From Helianthus annuus (Eukaryota > Streptophyta > Magnoliopsida > Asterales > Asteraceae), in assembly GCF_002127325.2 (NCBI RefSeq), contig NC_035436.2, positions 107,717,591 to 107,781,590 on the forward strand: DNA of 64,000 nt. Reading direction: 5' to 3'. Below the pieces are notes generated by a model that saw only the letters and a program-made list of their open reading frames with translations, was not told the origin of the DNA and searched no databases. How positions within the stretch are numbered: the stretch's first letter is position 1; every line of letters starts with the position of its first letter. Position numbers and translations under genes: made by a program. Shown in pieces: positions 45,020-56,684 of the stretch.

Positions 45020-48000
45020 ATGTCTGCGAATCGAAGCAGTAGTTACAGTGTTGATCCCAGCAATCTGCATCTGAAGAAGGAGTTGACTCAGATCAAGAAA
45101 GCTGCTCGAGTGCTGAGAGATCCCGGCACAACTTCTTCATGGAGGTCACCGCTTGCTTCCTCTAGATCCACCAGCCATTATAGGAACACATCTGGCTACA
45201 GTGTTGAAGAGGTTATTGGGAGTAATGTTAACGGTAGTAATGGTCATGTTAATAGTGCTAACAGGAGGAAAGAGAAAGAGAAAGAGAAAGAGAAGAAGGT
45301 GTTTTTGTATAATTGGAGGACGCAGAGATCGGAGAGTGAGAGGAGTGTATCCGTGAGGCACCAGCAACGAAGAAGAAGCGATGGGGAGGAGAGTGTGGAT
45401 GATAGCTTGAGTGATGCACGGAATGATGGGGATTTGAACACTACAACGCCACCACCGATTAGGAGAATGATGATGAAGAAGAAGAAGCCGATTAGGAAAA
45501 TGGTGCATTCGTCGTCTGCTGCGGCTTTGAAGCTTGAATTGCAGAGACAGTTAAGTTTGGTAGATCAATATGATTCGGATGATATGGTTGCTGTTAAAGG
45601 GGGTTCGGTGACATCCCCTTTGTTGTCTAGGCTAAAATCTGCAAAATTGTTGAAAGGGGGTAGTAGGAAAGATGATTCGTCTTCTTACTGTTATAGCACC
45701 CCTGCTTTGTCCACTAGTTCGATAAACAAACGTTGGGTTAGGAATCCAAGCACAGTTGGATCATGGGATGCAACAACGATTGATGGGGATGATGAAGGAA
45801 TGGATGATGATCAATTGGGGTTACCGGGTCGCCAAGGATGTGGGATCTCTTGTTACTGGTCATCCTCTAAGAGAAGTACCCCAAAGCGTGGTGTTTGCGG
45901 TAGTTGTTATTCTCCATCATTTTCTGATACGTTAAGAAGAAAAGGAAGCAGTATCTTATGTGGGAGTGGGACCCAAACCAATTATCGGCATAGGCGACGC
46001 CAAAGATCGTCCATGGGTGCTTACAACAAGACCCACAAAACTTCTCACGTCCCATTGCTAACAAACGGGGTTGAAAGCAGAGATCGTTCAGATACTGGGA
46101 CGGATGATGAGCTTTCGACTAACTACGGTGAGCTTGATTTGGAAGCTTTGAGTCGATTAGATGGAAGGAGATGGTCAACAAGCCACAAGAGTCAAGAAGG
46201 GCTGGAGCTTGTTGCGGTAAATGGGGAAATCGAAGAAGATTCCGCTTCATCTCTTGATAATATAAATTGCTTTAGCTATAAGTATAAACCCATGTTCTTT
46301 GAAGATATAGTTGGCCAGAATGTTGTGGTCCAGTCACTTGTAAATTCTGTAATTAAGGGAAGAATTGCTCCAGTTTATTTATTTCAAGGTCCCCGTGGGA
46401 CAGGTAAAACGTCAACGGCTAGGATCTTTGCTGCAGCCCTGAATTGTCTTGCCACTGGAGACACAAGACCTTGCGGGGTTTGCAGGGAATGCGCTGAGTT
46501 TATTTCAGGCAAAAGTTGGGTCATTACCGAAATGGATGGATCCAGCAAGAAGGGGATTGAAAAAGTTAGATTTTTGATGAAGAAACTGCAGATGGGTTCT
46601 TCTACATCAACCTTTATAAGGCATGAGGTTTTTGTTATTGATGAATGTCACCTATTACCATCTAAGTTATGGTTGGCATTCCAAAAGTTTCTTGAAGAAC
46701 CACCTCAAAATGTCGTGTTCATCTTTATAACTACCGATCTTGATAACGTACCGCGAGCTGTTTTGTCACGGTGCCAAAAGTATACTTTTAACAAAATTAA
46801 AGACAGTGATATAGTTAACAGGTTGAGGAAAATCTTAGAAGAGGAAAATTTGGATGTTGAATCGGATGCTTTAGATTTAATTGCTCTGAATGTAGACGGT
46901 TCACTCCGGGATGCAGAAACTATGTTGGATCAGTTAAGTTTATTAGGAAAGAGAATCACTACTGATTTGGTGAATGAACTTGTAAGTTTCTTGAACTAAT
47001 TATATATCATAGTTCTGCTACTTTTTTTTTTAATTATTTGGAACTAACTGTAGGTGGGGGTTGTCTCTGATGAGAAGTTATTAGAACTTGTGGAGTTAGC
47101 AATGTCATCAAACACAGCAGAAACAGTGAAAAGGGCGAGAGAATTAATGGACTTGGGAGTTGACCCTATGGTTTTGATGTCTCAAATGGCTACGCTTATT
47201 ATGGATATCATTGCTGGAACATACCAAGTGGTTGAAGCCAGATATGGTGACTCGTTATTTGGTGGTAGAAGTTGTAAGTTCTTCTCAAGTCTCAGCCTTC
47301 TTATAAGAAAAAAAAAAATAATAATTACTCGTAAGAACTTTTAATTTGTAATTTTGTGACACACACTCACGCAGGCCTTGGTAGCTTTGCCTATATTTTA
47401 TTTGAACACCAATGATGTGCGGTGACATTTACACGTATGACGTATGTAATGCACCAATAGGGCGGAGAAATGGATGGGTTGGGTGACGGGTCAAAACAAG
47501 GAATAATTATATCACCATTAGAAATGGATCAGGTTGGGTTGATCTGCCAACTCAGATTTGTCCAATGTGTTAAATGTTTATTACATATCTATTATATCAC
47601 CTTTTGGATATTTTCAATCAGATGCGCCATGTTTCATTTATAGCAAAGTTTTTGATTTTGATTCTTGGCCCATTTGACCATTAGAGATAAAAGATGACTC
47701 AGTTCTACCCACTTTCAAGTCAGTGGCCTGAAGTTGCCTCTTATTAACTGAGATTGAAGATCATGTAGATCAAAGTATAGGTGTGAATCTAAGATTGAAA
47801 TCTGATACCTTTGAAATACGTGCCGACGTGCTGTGATTTCATTTATCTGGATTTTGTTTCTTTATAGGTGGCGAAACGGTTTGATTGGGTAATGGGTCAA
47901 ATGGCTACGTTAACCGAATCCAAATTCAGTATTCGAAATGGGCTAACGCTCAACTGGTTTCCCCTTTTGTTAAGTTACTAAATTTGACCTCTCTAACCTG

Positions 48001-50630
48001 TTAGGATTAAAATACAGCACAAATAAACCTTTTCCATATATATGGGCTGAAGTTTCCAGCCTTACTAACCACTTGTTCATTAGAATAGATTTTGTGACAA
48101 TATATATCAGCATATACTTGCAAAAGTTATATATGTATATATATATATATATATAGGACAAGTGATCTTGTGATGTAATGGCTGTGAACCATTGTACAGT
48201 GACAGAAGGTGAAGTGGAGAGACTAAAGCAGGCTTTGAAACTTCTCTCTGATGCAGAGAAACAATTAAGAGTTTCTAGTGAACGATCAACATGGTTCACA
48301 GCAACCCTTTTACAGCTTGGCTCGGTCCAATCAGCAGATCCTACTCCTTCTGGAAGCAGTAGACGACAAAGCTCAAAAACAACTGATGATGACCACCCTT
48401 GTGCCCCTGCCACTTTTAAAGATATTTATTTCCAGAAACAAAAGTCTACTCCTATTAAACCTCTTCTTAACAATAGCACCCCGCAAGATGCACTCCAATC
48501 AATGAGGCAACTCATCAATGATGATGGCCCGTCTGTTTCACATCATGATGATGTCACACATGGAAACACTAATTCAAACATCTTGGATGAAATCTGGGGC
48601 CGTTGCATTGATAAGTGCCATTCTAAAACTCTGAGGCAGCTGCTACATACTTATGGGAATCTTGTGTCTATTTCTGAAGATAAAGGTAAGTTTCCATGTG
48701 CTATCACGCTTCATATTTATGGCTAGCTACTTAGGCTGATTTATATGTTTTCATCTTGCAGATAACCTTGTCGCTTATATTGTCTTTCGGGATAAAGATA
48801 TCAAAAGCAGAGCTGAAAGATTCCTTAGCAGTATCACAAACTCGTTTGAGACTGTTTTGCGTCGCAATATAGAAGTTAGACTTATATTACTATCAGATGA
48901 TGATGAGCCCACGGCAAACAAGGATGGTCCAGTAGATAATTTTTCTGACCCCAAAGGGAGAAAGGTTGGGAATCCAGTTCAAAGGATAGAATCAATCATA
49001 CACGAGCAGAGATTAGAAACTGCATGGTTACAAACTGCAGAAAAAGGCACTCCTGGTTCATTGAATCGGCTAAGACCAGAAAGGAATCAAGTCTTGCCTC
49101 AAATGGAGACTTCACAGCAGCAATGGGAGGATGAGTTGACCCGTGAACTCAATCTTTTGAAGATCAATGATGGGAAAAAGGAAAATACTACTATAACACC
49201 AAGCTTGTTGCATGATGCCAATTTAGTTACCAAAGATAGCATGTGAGTGGTTAACAATCACATTTTCAATCTATTTCTATTTTGGGGATTATATTATCCA
49301 ACTTGAGGCAGGTTGGGTAATGGGTCAAAAAATGGTTGACTCGGAACACTTTTTGCTCACAGTTGTAGAATATTTTATAAAAAGTAAGTGTGTTTCAATA
49401 CCAATCATTTCTTTTGACTAAAATGGTTTAGGATGGCAAAAAACCTGAACTCAACAGAAAACCCCAAACCCGAAACATTAGGGACATGTAATCAGGTATA
49501 GGATTAGTTTTAGAATTTTCCGCGGGTTTTGGAAGGGTATGATACCCTCCTGACTCTCGCAATATATTATATATATATAAAAAACATACAGTAAATAGTA
49601 TGTGAAAGCTGTTAGAAACTTGAATTTGTAACAATTGTACAACTGTTAGAAGTGTAGTTGGGTATTTAGTATACCAAGTCAGTTTCTGAGGTAAATTTAA
49701 GATCGGGTTTGGGTAATGGGCATCCCAACTGTTACTTTTTACCCACATATGATGGGTATTGAGTAACGGATACTTGACGGGTACGGGACACTGTTTTATG
49801 ATTGAGTATGGGACAAGGTTTTATAAGCGGGTATGGGACACGGTTTATAATCGGGTATGAGACTAGGATTACCAATACCCATCCCATAACTAACCATGCA
49901 TTATTATATCTTTATGACCCTAGATCAACCTGTTATTAAGTAAATGGGTTCATAGGACCTTGCTATGTTGGATAGCGTTGTTGAATAAAATGTGTTGGGT
50001 ATGGTCACCATTAATTTTTATTAAATTCTTTAAAACTCACTCTACGTCAGATGAGATATACAGTTCCCTTATTTGCTTATAAATATACGACATAGGACCT
50101 TAATAGTTGATTTAGGAAAAAATATTCACTAATGTTATATAGAATTTGACTGGATAATGTGCAAATATTCTCTTCTTGTATTCTTTTGCATCATCAATCT
50201 GATATGAATATCATCCCTGCAATAACAGCTAAGCACATGACATCGTACAGTTTTATTATGCCAAAGTTGCTAAACAATATCGGGTTTTCTTTCTATAGGG
50301 GATACGAGTCCGGATCAGGAGGAGGAGGTGGTTGTTTCTGTTTTAACAAAACCAAGCGTAACCGCAGAGGAAAGGTAAAGTATTATAGTATCCCTGCAAC
50401 AGTCTTTAACAATATACTGATTTTGGAGTTATTTATGCGTCTTTAAGTGACTTTCGACCTGTTTCATCTATTTGACCCATTAGAATTAAAACATAAGCTG
50501 ATAACGTTGGAAACTTCTCTTTGAACAGATGAAACCGGGGACCCCAGTAGGGCCGCGCAGAGGGGCAAGGTTCTTAATATTTGGGGAGTGTGGGAAGTCA
50601 GGAAGGACAGAGCATAGATCTAGAAGGTGA
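45020..50630 (+). CDS. STI: STICHEL orthologue (DnaX-like AAA+ protein), six coding exons
   Basis: Predicted coding exons are 45020-46981, 47054-47273, 48200-48685, 48762-49242, 50299-50374 and 50529-50630. All junctions are GT-AG and the phases join, giving 3327 bases (1108 residues; Arabidopsis STI is about 1200). The N-terminus (LHLKKELTQIKKAARVLRDP, KVFLYNWRTQ) and the block LPGRQGCGISCYW...SFSDTLRRKGSSILCG are STI hallmarks. The DnaX-like domain begins near residue 425. It has Walker A GPRGTGKTS (about 457), a cysteine cluster, Walker B VFVIDECHLL (about 537), sensor FIFITTD and the SRC arginine-finger motif. Exon 3 carries STWFTATLLQLGS. In Arabidopsis STI controls trichome branch number. 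The same role here is inferred by orthology. No lesions were seen. Confidence 0.92.
49775..49870 (+). repeat. Degenerate GGGTATGGGACA repeats in intron 4 of the STICHEL-type gene
   Basis: About four units of roughly 30 bp (cgggtatgggacacggttttata and variants) lie in the 1056-base intron. The introns also carry dispersed gggtcaaa/ggttgggt words. No coding effect is expected. Confidence 0.6.
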
Positions 50631-50744
50631 TATTGACAAGCAAAATTTCAAGTTCAATTAAATTCAGAATATTTCGTAATTTATTGTTCTTGTAGTTATA
50701 CAACTGGGATTTTCTGCATTTGTCCATTTTTTCTTTGTAAGAGC

Positions 50745-50750
50745 AATAAA
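50745..50750 (+). promoter_or_regulatory. Polyadenylation signal of the STICHEL-type gene
   Basis: AATAAA lies 115 bases after the predicted stop, in a T-rich 3' UTR context. This is a plausible mRNA end for the gene. Confidence 0.55.
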
Positions 50751-52597
50751 GGTGAAGAGGAGGGACTATTCCTTCTTCCCTTCCCTTTCAACTTACAAAA
50801 TTGCCGCCATTTAATGATAATTTTATTGGTAAAAAAAGGAATATTGCAATACAAAATAGTCTTTTTTGCTTTTATAACTTTTGATCATCAAAACACAAGA
50901 TATTGCATTAATATTTGGCTATTAATTCCTTGTATGTTTTAAATTTTATGATTGATCTATAACATAATGATATACGTCATTACTTCGGTACTTCAAACCT
51001 CAATTTAAAATAACGACCGAGTTTCACTTTTACTCTTTAAATCATCTCCAACGCATGTTGATGATCGTCCATGGCTGTTTTTGGCGAAGGCGATGTGTAT
51101 GATTAAGTATATAGTAAATTACACATATTGTTATTTATTTACACCCAAAATTTCGGTCTCTCTGTTTCTTTGTGTTTAATTTGTGCATTCCATATCCTTT
51201 AGTTAACAAATTTACACACGTCCTATCCTTTTCTCTAAATCCTATCCACCTACCCAGTTAAATGTATTCATGTGAGAGGCAAAATTGTCAATATCTCAGC
51301 CCCTTATCATTTAAAAACCCCCCAACTTCTTCACTTTTACAAAAATTAGGGTTTGTTCTTCAAGCCTAAAGCACGAAATTATGGTATTCGACAGCGGTGG
51401 GGGGATAATGATAAAACATGTGGTTGACAGAGTTTTAAAGATGTTTTTGGATATAATATGTGGAGTTACGGATTTTAGAGACAATCCCTTGTTCTTGGAG
51501 CCTTTTTGGAGAAAGCCTTTCATCACCAATCATCACATTCGACTACAACCATTATCATCATCATCCAATCCATAATCACCATCAACCCTAAACCCTAATC
51601 ATCATCATCTTCCAGGTTCAAGATCATGTCCAAGTTTATGTGCTTCTCATCCAGTGTTCGTGATTCGCAAACCGTGAGCGGCTAATATCTGGGGTTTCAC
51701 CACGGTGTAGATTTTTGTAAGAATTCTAGGGTTTCAACATTTTGTGTTTAATTTGATTTCGTGACAATTTGTGTTTGAATATTTGAACTTTATGATAATT
51801 GTCTTGCGTTTGTATTGAATTTACGAATTGTCGAATGAGTTATGAAAAATGACTTCATGAAATGAATATGCGTAATCATGCCTTATCATAGAATAGGATT
51901 TACATGTTCTTGGTAAAGAAGTGCACTGCGGTCCGTTCTCGTAACGTTGATAGCTTTTGGCACCTAAGTCACATGACACTAAATGCGTTAATAATCGAAT
52001 TCAATTGAATAAAGTTAAAACGTGTAGGAACCCTAGGTCTTGCGATTATCGAACTGGGTGTGAACCTTGTTCTAATTATTACAATCAAATTGTGTTTTGG
52101 GCAAGTTTAAGTAATCAAGTTAGTGTTAATTGAAATTGTCATAGTTTAGTAATTTTCAAATCAAAGTGTCGGTTCAATCCGACATCCCTTTTCCAAACAA
52201 CCAATTAAAAGAAACTCATAGCAAGCTTCATAAATTGTGACAAAACCATCATAATCGACAAAGTCCATACGCAAAGCACAAACTCTTCTTGATTCGACCC
52301 CGTACTACCACTAACTCATAGTTAATGTTGTTGCATGTTATGTGACAACAACTTATGGTTTGGTCTTTGGATATCTTAAACAAGACTTGGTTCTGAGGAA
52401 TTGAAGACAATGAAGGAATTATGAGTTGCTAGTCAAGATTTCGAGTTTATGTAGCTTAAGAGGATTCCGAGTTTATCAAGACTAGTCCGAGTTTGTGAAG
52501 CCTCTCAAGAGAATTCGAAATTTGTGAAGTTTATTATGAATTTCGAGTTTGGGAGTTTATCAATTCCGAATTTATCAAGAATGTCTGAGTTTATGTC
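50751..52597 (+). other. Intergenic region downstream of the STICHEL-type gene
   Basis: No supported gene was found. A 64-codon frame at 51381-51575 (MVFDSGGGIMIKHVVDRVLK...) lies in a leader-like context (ttagggtttgttc before it, CATCAT repeats after it). It could be a gene fragment but has no recognisable family. At 52440-52590 short words like (t)ccgagtttatcaaga recur as degenerate repeats. Confidence 0.35.
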
Positions 52598-53460
52598 TGT
52601 CACACCCCAAAAACGTCGCAGCGGAAATACAAACATGGCAGTGATGGAGGTTGGTACCCATAAATGTCTTAGTGGTCGATGCAATATTTATTTTGGACAT
52701 TTTAGCGTATTTAAAACATAAAGTTTAAAGTTTCAAACGTACACCACAACCACAACATAGTTGTTTGACCCTTATGGGTCTTAGTACACACGGTCCCAAA
52801 AATAGTTTAAAAGTGTCCAAACATTATTTATTTAACAATCGCATCAAACAACCACATGATAACATAAGCTAAAATTCCCGAATCCGAACTCATGTACCTG
52901 AAGAACACGCAAAAATCAAGTGTCAACACAATGGAAGGTGAGTTCACATATTCTAATTTGTAACAAATTGTTTAAAGAAAATATTTCTTACAGTAAATTT
53001 TTAATGGGAATAAGCATCCACGCAAAATTAAAAAAGTAAGTTTTATTTCCTTTATAAAATCCGAGGGTAAATCATCGGGAATTGTGTATTTGAAAAGCCT
53101 TCAATGAGATTTTCTACCCATGGTTTGTATATTAATATTTCTCATTCGTTCAGTTTCGTAAGTTTGCAAGACGTTACGAGCTATATACCATATTGAGGTT
53201 CTAATCAATACTAGACGATTATAGAATAAGATTGCCACTATGTGGACCGGAGCTACCGGTCACGACGGGGTGTCAACCCGATAGATCTATCAACAATTCA
53301 ACGTGTTCCATACTTAAGAACTAAAAATGGCTATGATTGCACTAGGAATATCCCACAATTAAAATACCCGTTGCCCCATTGCATCAATATATATAACTGA
53401 TGTGTGCTGAACAGACTATGAAAATTAACTAAATAAGACTCTCTAAACTAGACACTAAAA
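52598..53460 (-). mobile_element. Partial LTR, minus orientation, cut by the Athila element
   Basis: The plus strand starts tgtcacacccc with gcagcggaaat shortly after. On the minus strand this is the ...CCGC...GGTGTGACA end typical of the long LTRs in this window. No PBS follows on the left, so it is a 3' or solo LTR. It loses this character near 53460, where Athila-like sequence begins. Confidence 0.45.
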
Positions 53461-54704
53461 AGCTTTAATTCTAGACTCGACCTAAACCACACAATCGACA
53501 AGTGTACCGATCACTGTAGTATGACCTAAGGAAGTCCGGATATCGAACCACGAGACTCTATTTATCACGTAAACTAGACTCTAACAGACACTGACAGACA
53601 TGACTTAAAATGTTTAATTGTTTTAGGGGGAGGAGGGGTTACGGAAAATCTAAGGAAATCTATTTAAACTAATTAATAAACTAAAACTAGACTAAATACG
53701 AAAGAAGGCAAAAGGCTTTTCTTATATGACGAACGAGACCACCTAGACTAGAATCCTGGATTGATTTTAAGAATTACCGATTAAGTTAGATGCATGATTT
53801 ATGGAACCGGGATCTTAGAGTACTAAACCTATTAAGACACCAACTAAGCCCCTCAACCCTTCTCGAGGTGAAACTTATGGCGCTACCTAGGCCGTTAATG
53901 CTACCGGTTATTAAACGTCTTTCAAGTTGTCTAATTATCGTGTAAGTACCCTAATGTTGACCTACTCTTTTCTAATTATAGGTCTAGGATAGTTTAGCTT
54001 CTTAATTTGACTTGATAGACTAATAAACCGACGGGGCAACTAAGGCACGACCTTTTCCAAGGACTGTCTAAAGCAATTCGCCGGGTAAGACCTATCAATA
54101 GCCCCCCACCTTCCAGCTATAAGGACTAGCAGAACACTAAAACCTAGCAAATCACTAACAATTACTTCTAAGGTTATCTGCGCAATTTCACCCTAAAGAG
54201 TTAAGATTTATTACGTGATATAGACACTCACCAAAATCTAAAACCCTAGCATGACTCTATATTGTGATAAAGACCGTCACTAAGAATCATACGAAGTAAT
54301 TGATAACAAGAAACCAGATTAAAGCACGCATGTACATCAAATCAATAGACCAAACTTTTTACTAAACACAATCAATCCATAATATTCATGCAAATAACGA
54401 AAAAGGTAAAAACTTTATACTGATCCATTCATCAAAGTCTAGGTGGCATAAATGTTTAGCCAAGCATGTCAATAAACGAAAACAAATCAAAGACAATCAA
54501 ACACGAATTCATTGTAACAAGTTTCAAGAAAGAAATCGACAAAACAAAGGATTGGAAAACCCGAGAAAGTCTTCGATTCTTCATCCCGAACTCGTACCAC
54601 TGATTCGTATGCTTCGAAAACTTCAATTCAGCTCTTCGAATGCTCCAAGATTGCCTATCGTTGCTCTCCAATCGTAATTAGGGTTTAGATATGATTTCTT
54701 GGGA

Positions 54705-54713
54705 TATTTATAG
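54705..54713 (-). promoter_or_regulatory. TATA box in the Athila-type LTR
   Basis: The minus strand reads CTATAAATA, about 40 bases upstream of a leader-like aaaccctaat stretch. Confidence 0.5.
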
Positions 54714-54754
54714 TTAACAGTAATCAGCAACTCACAAAACTTGACCAATAACCC

Positions 54755-54885
54755 CGTCGAGTCGCGCGACGGGTGCCATGTATTGCTGTGGCGCGACGCC
54801 ACAATAAAAAATTCCAGATATTTTTTGTTTAATGCTAGCGTTGCGCGACGGGAATGCGGTTTAGCTGTGGCGCGACGCCACAGCT
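54755..54885. repeat. GC-rich hairpins with GTGGCG-CGA-CGCCAC cores
   Basis: Perfect inverted repeats lie at 54787-54803 (7-base arms, CGA loop) and 54864-54884 (9-base arms, CGA loop). Two gcgcgacggg words lie beside them. The island sits just upstream of the TATA box on the minus strand. Confidence 0.85.
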
Positions 54886-55975
54886 CAAAATGACCAGACT
54901 CTTCGATTTTTCTCCAGCTTCATCTCTCCAAATTCTTTAAAAATAATTCTAACTCTTTTCAACTCGTTCCGGGACTTGGTGTTTTAGCATTTTGGCTCGT
55001 TTTCACTTCATTTTCAGCAATATTCAGTACCAAGACCTGGAAAACACAATCTGATCAATAGTATGCACATTCTAACTAAAACGGAACTAAAAATAAATAA
55101 AAACTATACAAACTTTACACGAATAAGAGATGTATTTTGCAATACATCAAATATCTCCACACTTACTCTTTTTTCGTCCTCGAAAAAGAATTATGCAACG
55201 GAATCAGAGATGAATAATCACTCGGGTCAAAGCATATGTATATTTTATTAAAACCAAAACTTTCATTAGTCGCGATTGCGAATATACTTGTCCCTTTAAA
55301 ACCGAATCCAATCTCAAGCCCTTATCATGTGAATTTAATTTAAGTGCGGTCAGTCTACCTAGGGTCTCACGCTATAATCTACAGTCCACCTACTCCCGCC
55401 TCAAGCTTATAGAACTAAAGGAACGATCACTGGACCAATTCACAACCGTCTTATATCAAAACCAAGAGAATTTACAATCAATTTTTTTCTTTTTCCATTT
55501 TTTTTCATCACTTTTCTTTCTTTTTTTTTCTATTTTTTAATGAGCGTAGACGTTGTTTTCCCTAACCAAGAGGCATTTCGGCTGTAGAGTCGCTATCCCC
55601 AACTCGGATTACTTAGGTTTCGGTACTTTTTTTTCTTTTCTTTGCAAGGTCGATTTCACACAACCTAGCGGTAATCCGGTTGTAAAGTCACTATCCCCAA
55701 CCCTGACTACATAGAAATGCGCTACTTTCATTCAGTTTCTAGCTCATCATTTTTCTATTTTTTCACTATTTTTGCATGATCACAAATTCTAACGATTTTA
55801 ACTTATAACGGTGTCCCTTATACTCTTATTGGCAGTTTCAATTTCCCATATCTCCCAGGCAAAAACCCACTAGCAAACTGACAATTAAGGTGTATTAACT
55901 CAAAGGGACTTAAAACCAAACCCGGGCCTATCCACATATCCCTAACTAGACACAAGCTTGATTTATTTTAATCTC

Positions 55976-56019
<44 letters not shown>

Positions 56020-56033
56020 GTTATTATTATTAT
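55976..56033. repeat. (ATT)n microsatellite
   Basis: About nineteen ATT units with one interruption (ttg). Confidence 0.95.
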
Positions 56034-56684
56034 TCGAACCCAAGCAAAAATTCATCTTTTCTGTCATTTTCCGTTTTAATATGCAAACTTCTCATTTCAA
56101 AGGACATTTTTTCTGATTTTTCAATTTTTTTGGATTTTTTTAAAATTTAAGACTCGATTATTCACATGTATCCCATCCCCACACTTAGAGATTGCATTGT
56201 CCCTAATGCAAGAACGGAAATACAACTCAAAAACTACCTAAACACTAAAAACGATAACTAAAGACGAAATAAATAAATAAAATACAAAAGAATACAAGGG
56301 AAACGACTTAGTTGTATATGTGAGACTGTCAAAGTGCCAGTCGTTTCCACATAAGCCCTCCAATTTGAAATGCGCTCAGCAAACAACTCCTAACCTCGGA
56401 CACGCGAACGAAAGCGGCTAAACATCAACCTATCAATCAACATCACAAACTAGCAAAACATATCATAATATATACATATATATATATATATATCATAATA
56501 TCAATTTCAACCACATACCAACCCATCCTTCCCAAGCAACCTGTTTAACGTGTATCAATATCAGTACAGACCAACAAATGAGGATAAAAAACAACATAAA
56601 AGAAAAAATCAAACAAAAGATACAGTCAGCTGCTGTTTCTGCATCGTCGCCATCCCCACACTAGTCCTCGTCACTGTCCTCCTC

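Larger units (their letters stand above)
53460..55150 (-). mobile_element. Athila-type 3' LTR (borders approximate)
   Basis: On the minus strand the LTR probably starts TGATGTATTGCAAAATACATC near 55150, right after a purine-rich tract (GTGTGGAGATATT). It contains a TATA box and a leader with aaaccctaat, and continues with aacatttatgccacctagac. Near its end it has gatcggtacacttgtcgatt, a word seen at Athila LTR ends. The left border is not sharply defined. Confidence 0.5.

Noticed and set aside
45146..45508. Minus-strand frame opposite STICHEL exon 1
   Set aside because: Antisense shadow of a conserved coding exon.
47970..48413. 147-codon minus-strand frame across intron 2 and exon 3 of the STICHEL-type gene
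   Set aside because: Antisense to a conserved exon. It includes a Tyr/Ile run from a TA microsatellite.
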